From Pseudomonas cedrina subsp. cedrina (GTDB lineage: Bacteria; Pseudomonadota; Gammaproteobacteria; Pseudomonadales; Pseudomonadaceae): a stretch of DNA of 64,000 nucleotides. Both the position numbers and the translations under genes were made by a program. The DNA lies in the NCBI RefSeq assembly GCF_001983175.1, contig NZ_MNPW01000011.1, positions 179,335 through 243,334 on the forward strand, in the 5' to 3' direction. The notes below the pieces were generated by a model. It was not told the DNA's origin and searched no databases. It saw only the letters and a program-made list of their open reading frames with translations. Below, piece after piece: positions 1 through 8,465 of the stretch. The number at the start of each line of letters is the position of its first letter. Position 1 is the stretch's first letter.

Positions 1-1433
1 TCGAGGTGCAGCGCGACTTGGGCGGCCGGTGACACGTACACCGCAGCAAAGGTCTCGCCATACAGTTTGTTGATCCACTCGCGGATGTCGCTGACCCCAC
101 CACTGAGAATTGAATTCAACGCGCTGTTGCCTGTGCTGTTGGTAACCCCGAGCGTACTGCCGCCCGAACTGATCACACTGCTGTTGTTCTGCTCATCCCC
201 GAGCAAGGCAGCGACACCGGCGCCAGCCGCCGTGATCAGACTTTGGCTGCCGAGGTATTGCTGGGCGTTTGAGCGGCGCTCGCCGGCAATGCAAGGAATG
301 CCATACGGATCGGACAGGTAACCGAGTCCACCGCGGATCTTGTCGGTGTTTGAGCTTCGGGTGGTGGAGGCATTGCGGCTGGCTACCGCCTTCGGCTGAG
401 GCACCGTGCGGATGGTGCCGTCGGTAAACACAAAGGTAATTGACTCGACCTGTCCGCGTACGCACGACAGGGTCCAGTCGCCGGAGGCTGTGCCGCTCAT
501 CACGGCCCCTGCGACGTCCGGCAGGTCGATGCCGTTGGCTGTCAGGTTCTCGGGACCGACCAACACCTTGAAGGGGTAAGGATCATTCACGGTGCCGTCC
601 ACCGGGACCCGGCCGATCAGCGCAGTCATGGCGACCGAACCCATCAATGTTGCGTTTTCAGGAATGGTGTAAACCGGTTTCGCGCCTTTGGTACGATCAG
701 CGGAGCGTGTCAGGTCACGTTCACCCTTGGTGACCTCACGTAACTGCTTCTGGCTGCGGTCGATGGCATTTTCCTTCAAACCCTCCAGTGAGTTGAAGGC
801 AGTCGGCAGACTCAGGGCGGACGCGGTCTTGGTTTTGCCCCGGGCGTCGGTGGACGGAGCATCCGAGGGCTCAATCCACTGCAGCGCATCGTTGGCAGAA
901 TGCTGTCTTTCGAACTGCGCCCCGTCGCCCGGCTCAAGCCCCAATCCGATCGGCATGTCCTTGCTTTTGCCAGCCAGCCCCGACAACTGTTCCTGCAATT
1001 GCGTCAGCAGGCCGCGAGCCTGACGACTGTCTTGTTCCGCTTTGAGTCGGGCCTCGTTGGCTTGGCGGCGGCCTTCGTCGACCTGCTGGGTCACACTGCC
1101 AAGCGCGGTCTGGATACGCGAATCGACACTGTTTTCCCGCTCGCGTAGGCGGTTGTTTTCCGTCTGCAGTGAGTCATTGTGTTTCTTCAAACCGAGCATG
1201 TCGCTGCGCATGGCCTTCACCTGGCCGACCAGGGTGGCGACCGTGTCGAGTGGGGTATCCCCCGCAATACCGAGCGATTTGGCCTGCTCGGCGGATAATT
1301 GGAGGTTGTCCTGAGCCGTCGGACTTTCTTGCGACGGTGTGGTACCACCCGCGACCCAGGTTTTCAGAATGATAAACACCACGCCTAGCAGCACAGCCGG
1401 TACTAGCCATCTGAGCAAGGCGTTAGCTTTCAT
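1..1433 (-). CDS. ICE mating-pair protein, TIGR03752 (PFL_4705) family, C-terminus outside window
   Basis: An open frame runs from an ATG at 1433 to the edge of the window without a stop, giving at least 477 codons. It starts with a short cytoplasmic stretch and one transmembrane helix (about residues 8-23, LLRWLVPAVLLGVVFIILK). A long Gln/Glu/Arg-rich coiled coil follows (about 55-125), then a C-terminal globular part with the repeated SGG and GVTNST-type loops. This fits the TraB/VirB10-like ICE family TIGR03752, a periplasm-spanning part of the type IV secretion channel. The start overlaps the end of the preceding gene by 11 bases, as in a coupled operon. The protein is cut only by the window edge. 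Confidence 0.85.
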   Translation of the reverse strand, partial: MKANALLRWLVPAVLLGVVFIILKTWVAGGTTPSQESPTAQDNLQLSAEQAKSLGIAGDTPLDTVATLVGQVKAMRSDMLGLKKHNDSLQTENNRLRERENSVDSRIQTALGSVTQQVDEGRRQANEARLKAEQDSRQARGLLTQLQEQLSGLAGKSKDMPIGLGLEPGDGAQFERQHSANDALQWIEPSDAPSTDARGKTKTASALSLPTAFNSLEGLKENAIDRSQKQLREVTKGERDLTRSADRTKGAKPVYTIPENATLMGSVAMTALIGRVPVDGTVNDPYPFKVLVGPENLTANGIDLPDVAGAVMSGTASGDWTLSCVRGQVESITFVFTDGTIRTVPQPKAVASRNASTTRSSNTDKIRGGLGYLSDPYGIPCIAGERRSNAQQYLGSQSLITAAGAGVAALLGDEQNNSSVISSGGSTLGVTNSTGNSALNSILSGGVSDIREWINKLYGETFAAVYVSPAAQVALHL

Positions 1434-2235
1434 CGTCAGCACCTCGCGCAACGGGCGGGAGCAGCACGGCTTGCTCGAGGCCGGCACCGCGGGTGACAAG
1501 GTAGGCGATCGTAGTGTCTTCGGCACTGCCGACCGGCCCGAGGAAAGCATGCTGGAAGGCCGCGGCGAACAGCTTGGCCTGAAGCCGGCGCGGATCGAGT
1601 TGCACCGAAGCTGGACCACGATTGCGCAACTTCACCGCCGTCACCCAGTAATCACCGAGTCGCCAGACGGCGATGGGTGTGCTGGACACGTGTTCAGTCG
1701 GAAGCAGGGTTGGCAGCTCGGTGCGCAGCTTGAGCGGGACGCGGCGTACACCGGGCAGGGACTCCACGGTGCGCAGCGGCGCGAACAGGCTTTGCGCGGC
1801 GTAGCGCGTCAAAGCGACCGGGATCGGTGTGCGTTCCGGAACAGGGGCGGCGTTGGATTCAGCCTCGGTTGCTTGCCCCTGAGCATTCTTGATAATACGT
1901 ACGGGCTCCAGCGGTTGATCGCCGGGAGTGGCCGCGATATCCAGGAGGATAATCTCGCCCGTCGTGACCGATTGCAATTGCAGGCGGGTCGGGGCAATGG
2001 CTTCCGACGCGCGCAGGTACAATGTGCCGCCGGTTGACTGCACGCGCAGCTTGTTCGTCAGGGTTGAGGGCACACCGACTCGAACAGCCTCATCGATAAA
2101 GACCACCCGCTCCTGATTGATCACCAGCGGGACCGCGAGGGGGAGGCGTTCCCAGTGCATCAGCTCGACGGCCGGCGCTGCTGCTCCCCATAGCATCAGT
2201 GAAACGGTGAGTCCCAGGGTCGACATCCGCCTCAT
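1423..2235 (-). CDS. ICE mating-pair protein, TIGR03749 (PFL_4704) family
   Basis: This 270-residue protein has an N-terminal signal peptide ending near AAPAVE (residues 18-24) and no other membrane segment, so it is periplasmic or outer-membrane associated. Its pattern, an N-terminal beta-rich half (MHWERLPLAVPL, VVFIDEAVRVG), a proline-rich linker and a C-terminal domain with WRLGDYWVTAVKLRN, matches TIGR03749, generally viewed as the TraK/VirB9-like core component of these ICE secretion systems. It overlaps the upstream gene by four bases (ATGA) and the downstream gene by 11, so it is part of one polycistronic message. Function is assigned by family and place in the operon. Confidence 0.85.
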   Translation of the reverse strand: MRRMSTLGLTVSLMLWGAAAPAVELMHWERLPLAVPLVINQERVVFIDEAVRVGVPSTLTNKLRVQSTGGTLYLRASEAIAPTRLQLQSVTTGEIILLDIAATPGDQPLEPVRIIKNAQGQATEAESNAAPVPERTPIPVALTRYAAQSLFAPLRTVESLPGVRRVPLKLRTELPTLLPTEHVSSTPIAVWRLGDYWVTAVKLRNRGPASVQLDPRRLQAKLFAAAFQHAFLGPVGSAEDTTIAYLVTRGAGLEQAVLLPPVARGADDES

Positions 2236-2873
2236 GGTTCACTTCCAGGCAAGGAGATTTTTTGCGGAGTGCCCTGATAACAATCCAGTGCCAGCCCCCA
2301 CTTGTTGCGCTCGGGGTCTAGGTCGAAACGCACCACGCGTAATGGATAACGCACCACCACCCGTTTCACCGGTTCGGCGGCGTAATACTCATCGGCATTG
2401 AGGTCGAGCTTGACCAGCCAGCTGTCGCGGTCGAGTTGCTTGACCCTGAGTTCTGGATCCTCGCTGTAGCCGCGACCCAGAATTTCGTAGACGCCACGCA
2501 CCCGCTGGCGCAGTTCGCCGGCGGCTTTGCGGTACTCGTAGTCACCATCGAGGAATGCCTTGCAGGCGGGGGTCAGGTAGGACTGCAAGCCATAGATGGC
2601 GCGGCGATAGTCCTGCTCGCCATCCGAGGGCCAGCGGTTGAGCTGGCCAAAGATGTACAGGGCAAAGGCATAGACATTTTCTGAGGGGATATCCCACCAC
2701 TTGCGCGTACTACCCGAGCGCAAATCCGGGGGTACATGCACGGTCAGATCGGTCGGTGCCGAGCGCCAGCCGTACCAGAGTCCGGCACAGAGCAGGGCCA
2801 GGATCACCACCGCCAGGCGCAGGCTGAAGATGTGCGCTTGCTGGGCATCCACCTTATTCCGAAATCGGCTCAT
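2232..2873 (-). CDS. ICE mating-pair protein, TIGR03746 (PFL_4703) family, TraE/VirB8-like
   Basis: The 213-residue protein has one N-terminal membrane anchor (about residues 15-35, LRLAVVILALLCAGLWYGW) and a soluble periplasmic domain containing PPDLRSG, NVYAFALYIFGQLNRWPSDG and a C-terminal VVRYPLRVVRFDLDPERN stretch. This is the usual layout of TIGR03746, an inner-membrane protein of the conjugation channel. I chose the ATG at 2873 (MSRFRNKVD) because it forms a four-base ATGA overlap with the upstream stop. A longer reading frame upstream exists but only reads the neighbouring gene out of frame. Confidence 0.87.
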   Translation of the reverse strand: MSRFRNKVDAQQAHIFSLRLAVVILALLCAGLWYGWRSAPTDLTVHVPPDLRSGSTRKWWDIPSENVYAFALYIFGQLNRWPSDGEQDYRRAIYGLQSYLTPACKAFLDGDYEYRKAAGELRQRVRGVYEILGRGYSEDPELRVKQLDRDSWLVKLDLNADEYYAAEPVKRVVVRYPLRVVRFDLDPERNKWGLALDCYQGTPQKISLPGSEP

Positions 2874-3283
2874 GGCTGCCACCGGGACAGGGCAGGGCGC
2901 AGTCGACGTGAACGGCGAACCGTCCAGGCGCCGGAGCGGAGGATCAAGCTTCCGCGCGCCAGGCGCCAACGGCTGGCCAGTATCCATTCCACTTTGCGGT
3001 ACAACCAGGTCTCGGGGCGGGCCCGTTTGGCGCGACGCAGTAGCGCGCCACCGGTGAATAACACCCCCGCCATGCCTACGATCATGCTAGTCGGCGCCAC
3101 GGCAATGGAGGCGCTGGCGATCGCCAGAGGAACACCCAGCACCAGGCCTATGAATGCGCCTGCGCCGAGCGCCACCCACATCTCATCATTGGTCAAACCG
3201 CGCAACACGACGGGATCACAATTAAGTCGTTCCGGCAGAAAGACCAAGGTGCCGTCGGCAAGACGTTCGATAGTGTCGTTCAT
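2870..3283 (-). CDS. ICE membrane protein, TIGR03750 (PFL_4702) family
   Basis: The protein has 137 residues and the typical N-terminus of this family (LADGTLVFLPERLNCDPVVLRGLTNDEM). Two close hydrophobic helices follow (about residues 37-57 and 60-82), then a basic C-terminus rich in Arg and Trp. It resembles TraL/VirB3-type small inner-membrane components and TIGR03750 in particular. The stop overlaps the next start by four bases and the upstream gene ends seven bases before its start, which supports one operon. Confidence 0.87.
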   Translation of the reverse strand: MNDTIERLADGTLVFLPERLNCDPVVLRGLTNDEMWVALGAGAFIGLVLGVPLAIASASIAVAPTSMIVGMAGVLFTGGALLRRAKRARPETWLYRKVEWILASRWRLARGSLILRSGAWTVRRSRRLRPALSRWQP

Positions 3284-3290
3284 GTCGATC

Positions 3291-3662
3291 TCACAGAATC
3301 GCGGCTGCCTTGGTCAGGAACCAGATGATGATCACCACCAACAGCGCTCCGATACCAACTACCGCGCCGAGGTCCTTCCAGGTCTTGCGCTGGTTCTGCA
3401 CGTCGGCATAGACGGTCAGGGAATGCCAAGCCACACCGAGAAACGCGAGTAGAGCGATCAGCAGACCGAGCAGGATACCGCCGTCGTAGGCATAGTTTTT
3501 GATCGTCTCGATCAACCCGGAGCCTTCACCACGCGAAGGCGCTTCCATGGTTGGGAGCTCGGCGAAAGCTAGGCTTGGGCCGAGTACCAGCAGCAGACCG
3601 ATCAAGCGTTGGCTGGCACTATCTCGCAGATTGTTTTTCAGAGGGGCAAAGCACTTGAGCAT
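3291..3662 (-). CDS. ICE pilin-like membrane protein, TIGR03745 (PFL_4701) family
   Basis: The 123-residue protein has a signal peptide (cut near LAFAELP, about residue 34) and two hydrophobic segments (about 60-80 and 97-117), the size and shape of a conjugative pilin or TraA/VirB2-like subunit. The sequence matches TIGR03745 (GEGSGLIETIKNYAYDGG followed by the first helix). The start at 3662 (MLKCFAPLK) is chosen because it precedes the signal peptide directly; the longer frame up to 3845 overlaps the neighbour and has no signal character. It lies 17 bases downstream of TIGR03758. Confidence 0.85.
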   Translation of the reverse strand: MLKCFAPLKNNLRDSASQRLIGLLLVLGPSLAFAELPTMEAPSRGEGSGLIETIKNYAYDGGILLGLLIALLAFLGVAWHSLTVYADVQNQRKTWKDLGAVVGIGALLVVIIIWFLTKAAAIL

Positions 3663-3679
3663 GGTGGCGATCTCCTGGG

Positions 3680-3919
3680 TTAGGACAGGGTGAAGAACAT
3701 CAGGACCAACAAGGTGAGCAGCACGCGTGCGGTACTTCCGCCAAGCGCGCCGAAGCGCACACTGCCGGTGGCCCAACCCCGGTAAGCCGTCCACATCACC
3801 CAGGCGCACCAAAGCAAAGCCAGAACCAGAACCAGGGACAGCCACAGCGTCGAGCTGTTCTGCGGTGCGAAGCCGGAGGCGTTTTGGAACGCTGCGATCT
3901 GAGCGTCAGTCATGCTCAT
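3680..3919 (-). CDS. ICE membrane protein, TIGR03758 family
   Basis: A 79-residue protein with two hydrophobic helices (about residues 24-45 and 62-78) and the N-terminal MTDAQIAAFQ.ASGF pattern typical of TIGR03758, a small inner-membrane protein always found next to RAQPRD and TIGR03745 in these elements. The start overlaps the RAQPRD stop by four bases (ATGA at 3916-3919). Its exact role in mating-pair formation is unknown. Confidence 0.85.
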   Translation of the reverse strand: MSMTDAQIAAFQNASGFAPQNSSTLWLSLVLVLALLWCAWVMWTAYRGWATGSVRFGALGGSTARVLLTLLVLMFFTLS

Positions 3920-4251
3920 GGCGACGGCTCCGCGGACGGAGTGTCGAGGCGGTATTCGCCGACCAATTCAGAGGGGTCGCGGGGTTGGGCGCGAGAGGGG
4001 GACAGATAACCCTGCACGCCCTGGCGAATACGTTGGATGTCCTGAGACAGGCGGGGATAGTCGAAACGGTAACGGACATCGGGTTCAGCCGTGTTGGCTG
4101 TCTTAGCTCGTGTCACAAGGCGTTCGATGGTGTCGAGTTGCTGCTGGATAAGACAGAGCTGGACCTGCTCTTGGGCGGAAACGGCATAGCTACTGTTATA
4201 GGTCAATGCTATTGGAAGTAGCAAAAAACTGCGGATGTTTTTAGTCAACAT
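3916..4251 (-). CDS. ICE RAQPRD family protein (TIGR01690)
   Basis: A 111-residue secreted protein with a signal peptide (residues 1 to about 26) and the motif that names the family, RAQPRD, at about residues 88-93, followed by the usual LVGEYR. These are periplasmic proteins of unknown biochemical role in the conjugation gene block. This is the first mating-pair gene downstream of the siderophore cargo: the last cargo gene (pchA-like) ends 173 bases upstream on the same strand. A weak ribosome site (GGAA) precedes the ATG. In related elements the TIGR03747 gene lies a short way upstream; here that neighbour is 36 kb away. Confidence 0.9.
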   Translation of the reverse strand: MLTKNIRSFLLLPIALTYNSSYAVSAQEQVQLCLIQQQLDTIERLVTRAKTANTAEPDVRYRFDYPRLSQDIQRIRQGVQGYLSPSRAQPRDPSELVGEYRLDTPSAEPSP

Positions 4252-4424
4252 GATGCTGTTCCGAATGAGTTTGGAGGCAGCATCAAGTGAGCAGATAATT
4301 CATTCAGTAGAAAATCTGAAGTACGTTCAGTCGCGTTTAGGTGGTGGTAGAAAATTCACTTAAGTTCGACACGTGCTCTAAGAAGATTTTCATAGTTTTC
4401 AAGTGGAACGTTATCCAGTTGTAG
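4252..4424 (-). other. Left cargo/backbone junction, no gene
   Basis: This 173-base gap separates the end of the siderophore operon from the RAQPRD gene. I see no hairpin followed by a T-run on the minus strand, so no intrinsic terminator, and no good sigma-70 promoter for the downstream genes. No insertion sequence end or obvious repeat shared with the other junction (40441-40684) was noticed. The stretch is clearly more AT-rich than the cargo next to it. Confidence 0.5.
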
Positions 4425-5810
4425 CTACACTTCGCTGCTAGATATTGATCGGCATGGAAACAGCAGTAATGCTTCCTCCATGCTGGCAAGTTTGATCTGA
4501 GTCTCTTCATACTCATCGGCAGGCCATGAACCATGAACGATCCCGCACCCTGCGAACAAATGACAGTGTTGATGCGTGATTAGCGCAGAACGCAGGGCTA
4601 CCACGAAATCTCCATTACCTTTTGAGTCCAGCCAGCCCACGGGCCCCGCATACCAACCTCGGTCAAAGCCTTCGTGGCGACGGATGAAGTTCATGGCTGT
4701 GGTTCTTGGCAAACCACCGACCGCCGGCGTGGGATGCAGCGCCTGCACGCCGTCCAGCAGGTGTTTGCCGGTGTTGAGCCGCGCAGCGATGGGCGTGCTC
4801 AAGTGCTGCACCGTGGCCAGTTTCAGCAAGCCGGGGCGCGGCGCGGCCTGCAGTTCGCTGACCTTGCCGGTCAGGGCCTGGGTGATGGTCTGCACCACTA
4901 ACTGGTGTTCGTGCTGCTCCTTGGGGTCGGCGAGCAAGCGTTCGCCTATGGCGTGATCCTGGTCGGCATTGATGCCGCGTCGCGCAGTGCCCGCCAGGGC
5001 GTGGGTGGTCAGGCGGGCGTCATGGCAACTGAGCAGCCGCTCGGGGGTGGCGCCCATGAAGCAGTGCCCGCCACGATGCAGGGCGAACAAGTGGGCAGCG
5101 TTGCGACGGGCGTGTAGCCGACGCATCACCGCACCGCTGTCGAGGGGCGCGTCCAGTTGATAGTCGACATGCCGCGCCAGCACCACCTTGCTCAGCTCGC
5201 CAGCGGCGATGGCCTGCAACGCCTGGTCCACCTTGGCTTGCCACTGCGGTGAAGGCAGCGCGGTGCATTCGAGTACTTTGGATGAGGTGGCGGCCAAGGC
5301 GGGAGGGTTGAGCAGTTGTGCGTAGGCCGCGAGGCTGTCGCGGATCAATGCCGCCGGGTCGCTGCCAGGTTCGACTACCCGCTGGCAGCGCAGCCAGCGG
5401 CCGTCGGCGTCTTCGCTGAGCAGCCAATGGGCCAGATGAAAACTGGCGTCAGCGAAGGCGGCCCAATGTGGCGCGCATGGCCGCTGTTCATCGAAGCGCA
5501 TGCCGCCCAGCAGCAAAGGCGCCTTGGGCCCATCGATCACCGCGTCGGCGCACAGTGCGAACCATTGGCGGTTTACGTCTAGCATGCGCTGGGCGCCGCT
5601 GGCCTCGATCTGCCAGGCGCAGCCAAGACCGAACAGCGTCAGGTCCGGCGAGTGCGCGCACCAGAAAAAACCCTGCCGGTGGGCTTCGTAAAGGGCCACG
5701 GCCTCTAGCGTCGGTGCGGCGTGCGAAGAAACCGCGATGACTGGCCGTTGATACGCCACCGCACGCTGGTGCGCGGTCTGGAACACCTTGAGCAATGCGG
5801 CCGCGTTCAT
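4425..5810 (-). CDS. pchA: Isochorismate synthase, PchA-like
   Basis: The 461-residue protein belongs to the chorismate-utilising enzyme family (MenF/EntC/PchA) and converts chorismate to isochorismate. Recognisable family segments are AGELSKVVLAR, GATPERLL, ALAGTARRG, the Glu/His-rich EQHEHQLVV, LHPTPAVGG and the C-terminal ELDS-like YAGPVGWLD with FAGCGIV near the end. Its start overlaps the pchB-like stop by four bases and a PchB partner is encoded next door, so it is a two-enzyme salicylate pathway rather than a single salicylate synthase of the Irp9 type. The C-terminal tail beyond the conserved EEALLLF is short and diverges. It is the last gene of the biosynthetic operon. Confidence 0.93.
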   Translation of the reverse strand: MNAAALLKVFQTAHQRAVAYQRPVIAVSSHAAPTLEAVALYEAHRQGFFWCAHSPDLTLFGLGCAWQIEASGAQRMLDVNRQWFALCADAVIDGPKAPLLLGGMRFDEQRPCAPHWAAFADASFHLAHWLLSEDADGRWLRCQRVVEPGSDPAALIRDSLAAYAQLLNPPALAATSSKVLECTALPSPQWQAKVDQALQAIAAGELSKVVLARHVDYQLDAPLDSGAVMRRLHARRNAAHLFALHRGGHCFMGATPERLLSCHDARLTTHALAGTARRGINADQDHAIGERLLADPKEQHEHQLVVQTITQALTGKVSELQAAPRPGLLKLATVQHLSTPIAARLNTGKHLLDGVQALHPTPAVGGLPRTTAMNFIRRHEGFDRGWYAGPVGWLDSKGNGDFVVALRSALITHQHCHLFAGCGIVHGSWPADEYEETQIKLASMEEALLLFPCRSISSSEV

Positions 5811-6115
5811 ACGACCTTGCTCTTTTTCTGTAGCCAGAAGGCGGTCTGCTCGGCGATGTACCAGTGGATAATCTGGTTGAACAGCCCTTCGATAAATTCA
5901 CCGTCCAACCCGGCGGCCTGCGCCCATTGCCGGCGCTGCGGCAACATCGTCGCGACGCGCTCCGGGGCGGCGATGCTGGCCTGGTCAGGCTTGAACGCGG
6001 AGGCGGCCTTGACGTACTGCATGCGCAGGCCGAGGGCGTCGATGATTTGCTGGTCGAGGCTGTCGATGGCATGACGAATGTCCGAAAGGCCAGTGCAGTG
6101 TTCCGGGGTTTTCAT
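5807..6115 (-). CDS. pchB: Isochorismate pyruvate-lyase, PchB
   Basis: This 102-residue protein of the chorismate-mutase fold eliminates pyruvate from isochorismate to give salicylate. It is strikingly close to P. aeruginosa PchB as I remember it: the N-terminus MKTPEHCTGLSDIR, the YVKAASAFK loop carrying the catalytic Lys, APERVATMLPQR, and EGLFNQIIHWYIAEQ at the C-terminus. It overlaps both neighbours by four bases (ATGA). Together with PchA it supplies the aryl cap of the siderophore. Confidence 0.96.
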   Translation of the reverse strand: MKTPEHCTGLSDIRHAIDSLDQQIIDALGLRMQYVKAASAFKPDQASIAAPERVATMLPQRRQWAQAAGLDGEFIEGLFNQIIHWYIAEQTAFWLQKKSKVV

Positions 6116-6870
6116 ACCGAGTCTCCCTGATGGTAGGCGGTGCGACGCAACAGGTGGCGGATCACCGGTCGCGGCTGATGCCTGAGGTAAAAGTGGTCGC
6201 CGTCGAACAGCCGGATATCCGGGGTGTGGTCGCTAAGGTCGGCCCAGGCGCGGGCCTGTTCGAGGCTGACTTGCGTGTCATCTCGGGCCAGCAGTACGTC
6301 GAGTGGTGCCGCCAGTGGTGCGAGGCGCGCAGGCCGCCAGGTTTCGATGGCCTGGTAGTCGCTGCGCAGGGTCGGCAAGAACAACGCACGCAGTTGCGGG
6401 TTGGCCCACAGGCCAGCGGCATCGGCGTCCTGGCGCAGGATGTCGGCGACCAGCGCATCGTCGTCCTGGCGGTGCAGGTCACTGGGCGGTTGTCGATGTG
6501 GAGGCGCGTGGCCCGAGACAAACACATGGGCGGCGCCAGAGCCCGCCGCTTGCAGGCGCACCCCCACGGCGTAAGCGAGCGCCGCGCCCATGCTGTGGCC
6601 GAACAGCAGCAAGGGCCGGGCGGGCAGCGTTTGCAGCGCTTCGGTAATGTGCCCGGCGAGGCTGTCCAGGCACGGGATATGGGCTTCGTTGAAACGCTCT
6701 TCACGCCCCGGATACTGCACGGCCAACAGGTCGATATCTCCCGGCAGGTGTGCCAGCCACGGGCGAAAGAAACTCGCGCTGCCCCCGGCATGGGCCAGGC
6801 ACACCAGACGCGCCCGCGCCTGTTCGCTTTCTCGCAGCACGCGCAGCCAGGGCGATGCAACGCCGCTCAT
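6112..6870 (-). CDS. pchC: Type II thioesterase, PchC/YbtT-like
   Basis: An alpha/beta hydrolase of 252 residues with the thioesterase nucleophile elbow GHSMGAALA (Ser near residue 96), a downstream Asp in LARDDTQVSL and a His in GDHFYLRHQ, which together make the catalytic triad. The opening CLAHAGGSASFFRPW is typical of editing thioesterases that clear wrongly loaded or blocked carrier proteins. Its position between the PchB and PchD genes matches pyochelin loci. Both ends overlap the neighbours by four bases. Confidence 0.92.
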   Translation of the reverse strand: MSGVASPWLRVLRESEQARARLVCLAHAGGSASFFRPWLAHLPGDIDLLAVQYPGREERFNEAHIPCLDSLAGHITEALQTLPARPLLLFGHSMGAALAYAVGVRLQAAGSGAAHVFVSGHAPPHRQPPSDLHRQDDDALVADILRQDADAAGLWANPQLRALFLPTLRSDYQAIETWRPARLAPLAAPLDVLLARDDTQVSLEQARAWADLSDHTPDIRLFDGDHFYLRHQPRPVIRHLLRRTAYHQGDSV

Positions 6871-8465
6871 AGCGCCAGCACCTGGTCCGCCAGGGCCTTG
6901 CGGTTAACCTTGCCGAGGCGTGTCAGCGGGAACTCGCGCAGCACCTGCAAGCGATCCGGCAATTTGTAGGCGGCCAGCCCGCGTTCCCGCAACCAGGCGT
7001 TGATCGAGGCCAGGTCGACCCGCTCGCCGTGGGCCAGCACGCAGGCGCAACTGCGCTCCCCGAGCAACTCGTCGGCCAGGGCCACCAGCGCCACATCGCG
7101 AATCAGCGGATGCCCGAGCAGCAGGTTTTCGATCTCTTCCACGGGGATTTTCTCGCCACCGCGATTGATCACGTCCTTGCTGCGTCCCTCGACGATCAGA
7201 TGCCCCTCGGGCAGGCGTCGCACCAAGTCGCCGCTGCGGAAAAAACCGTCAGCGGTAAAGGCGCGCTGGTTCTGCTCGGCGGCGTTGTAATAGCCGCGAA
7301 TGGTGTAGGGCCCGCGCACCAGCAACTCACCGACGGTGCCGGGGGTGACCGGCAGGTCGTCAGTGTCGACGATGCGGATCTCGTCGTCGGCGGTCAGCGG
7401 CAGCCCCTGGGTGTCGAACACCCGCGCCTGCGGATCATCCAGTGGCGTGAAGCACAGCAAACCCTCGGCCATGCCGTACACCTGTTGCAGGCCGCAGCCT
7501 AGGACCGGGCGGATGCGTGCGGCGATCTCGGCCTTGAGCCGGGCGCCGCCAACCTGCAGCCATTGCAGGCTGCTCAGGTCGTTATCGGACCATTGCGCGA
7601 CTTCCAGCCACAGCAACACCAGCGGTGGGATCAGGGCCGTGTGGGTGATGCGTTCGCGCTCGATCAGCTCAAAGGCGGTGTCCGGGCTCGGTTCCGGCGC
7701 CAGCACCAGGGTAGCGCCGACACTGAACACGCCCAAAGCACCAGGAGAGGCGAGGGGGAAGTTGTGCGCCACCGGCAGTGCGGCGAGGTATCGGGTATTG
7801 GCATCGAACCCACACGCCTGGGCGGCCAGGCGCGCATTGCACGCGTAGTCGTCATGGGTGCGCGGGATCAGTTTGGGCAGGCCGGTGGTGCCGCCGGACA
7901 ACAGCAGCACCGCCACCTCCCGTGAATCCGGCGCAGGCCATTCGCGCGGTCTGGCTACGCACTGCGCCAGCGGCACGAATTCCTCGGCGGCACCGACCAC
8001 CCACACCTGTTGCAGGCTCGGCACTTGCTCGCGCAGCGTGCGCGCCAACGGGCGATAGTCGAAGCCCAGATGCTGATCGACAATCACATAGGCGACTGCC
8101 TGGCTGAGGTGCGCCAGGTGCGCCAGTTCATGTTCGCGATGGGCCGGCAGCGCAAACACCGGGATCACGCCCACACGCAGCAGGGCGAAGGTCAGGCTGA
8201 AGAACTCGGCGATATTCGGCAACTGCACGAGCACCCGCTGGCCAGCCACCAGCCCGCGCTCGGCAAGGCCGGCGGCCAGGCGGTCGGCCTGATGGTCGAG
8301 CTCGGCGTAGCTCCAGCGCCGCGAGCCGTCTACCAGCGCCTCCTTGTTTGGCGTGCGCCGGGCCTGCCCGCGCAGCAGTTCGCCCAAGGGCACGCCGCGC
8401 CAGTAGCCTTGCTCGCGGTAGCGGCGAATAAAGTCGTCGGGCCAGTCTGTGCATCCATCAAGCAT
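6867..8465 (-). CDS. pchD: Salicyl-AMP ligase, PchD/YbtE-like
   Basis: This stand-alone aryl adenylating enzyme (532 residues) activates salicylate with ATP and loads it on the aryl carrier domain of the first NRPS. Visible motifs are the P-loop-like LLLSGGTTGLPKLIPRTHDDY (near residue 187), QQVYGMAEG, the YRTGD counterpart FRSGDLVRR, and the C-terminal GKVNRKAL with the catalytic Lys. The start at 8465 (MLDGCTDWPDDF) is supported by an AAGGAG ribosome site six to seven bases upstream; the longer frame to 8507 has none. It overlaps the VOC gene by eight bases. Homologues include PchD, YbtE, DhbE and EntE; the PchA/PchB neighbours point to salicylate rather than 2,3-dihydroxybenzoate. Confidence 0.93.
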   Translation of the reverse strand: MLDGCTDWPDDFIRRYREQGYWRGVPLGELLRGQARRTPNKEALVDGSRRWSYAELDHQADRLAAGLAERGLVAGQRVLVQLPNIAEFFSLTFALLRVGVIPVFALPAHREHELAHLAHLSQAVAYVIVDQHLGFDYRPLARTLREQVPSLQQVWVVGAAEEFVPLAQCVARPREWPAPDSREVAVLLLSGGTTGLPKLIPRTHDDYACNARLAAQACGFDANTRYLAALPVAHNFPLASPGALGVFSVGATLVLAPEPSPDTAFELIERERITHTALIPPLVLLWLEVAQWSDNDLSSLQWLQVGGARLKAEIAARIRPVLGCGLQQVYGMAEGLLCFTPLDDPQARVFDTQGLPLTADDEIRIVDTDDLPVTPGTVGELLVRGPYTIRGYYNAAEQNQRAFTADGFFRSGDLVRRLPEGHLIVEGRSKDVINRGGEKIPVEEIENLLLGHPLIRDVALVALADELLGERSCACVLAHGERVDLASINAWLRERGLAAYKLPDRLQVLREFPLTRLGKVNRKALADQVLAL

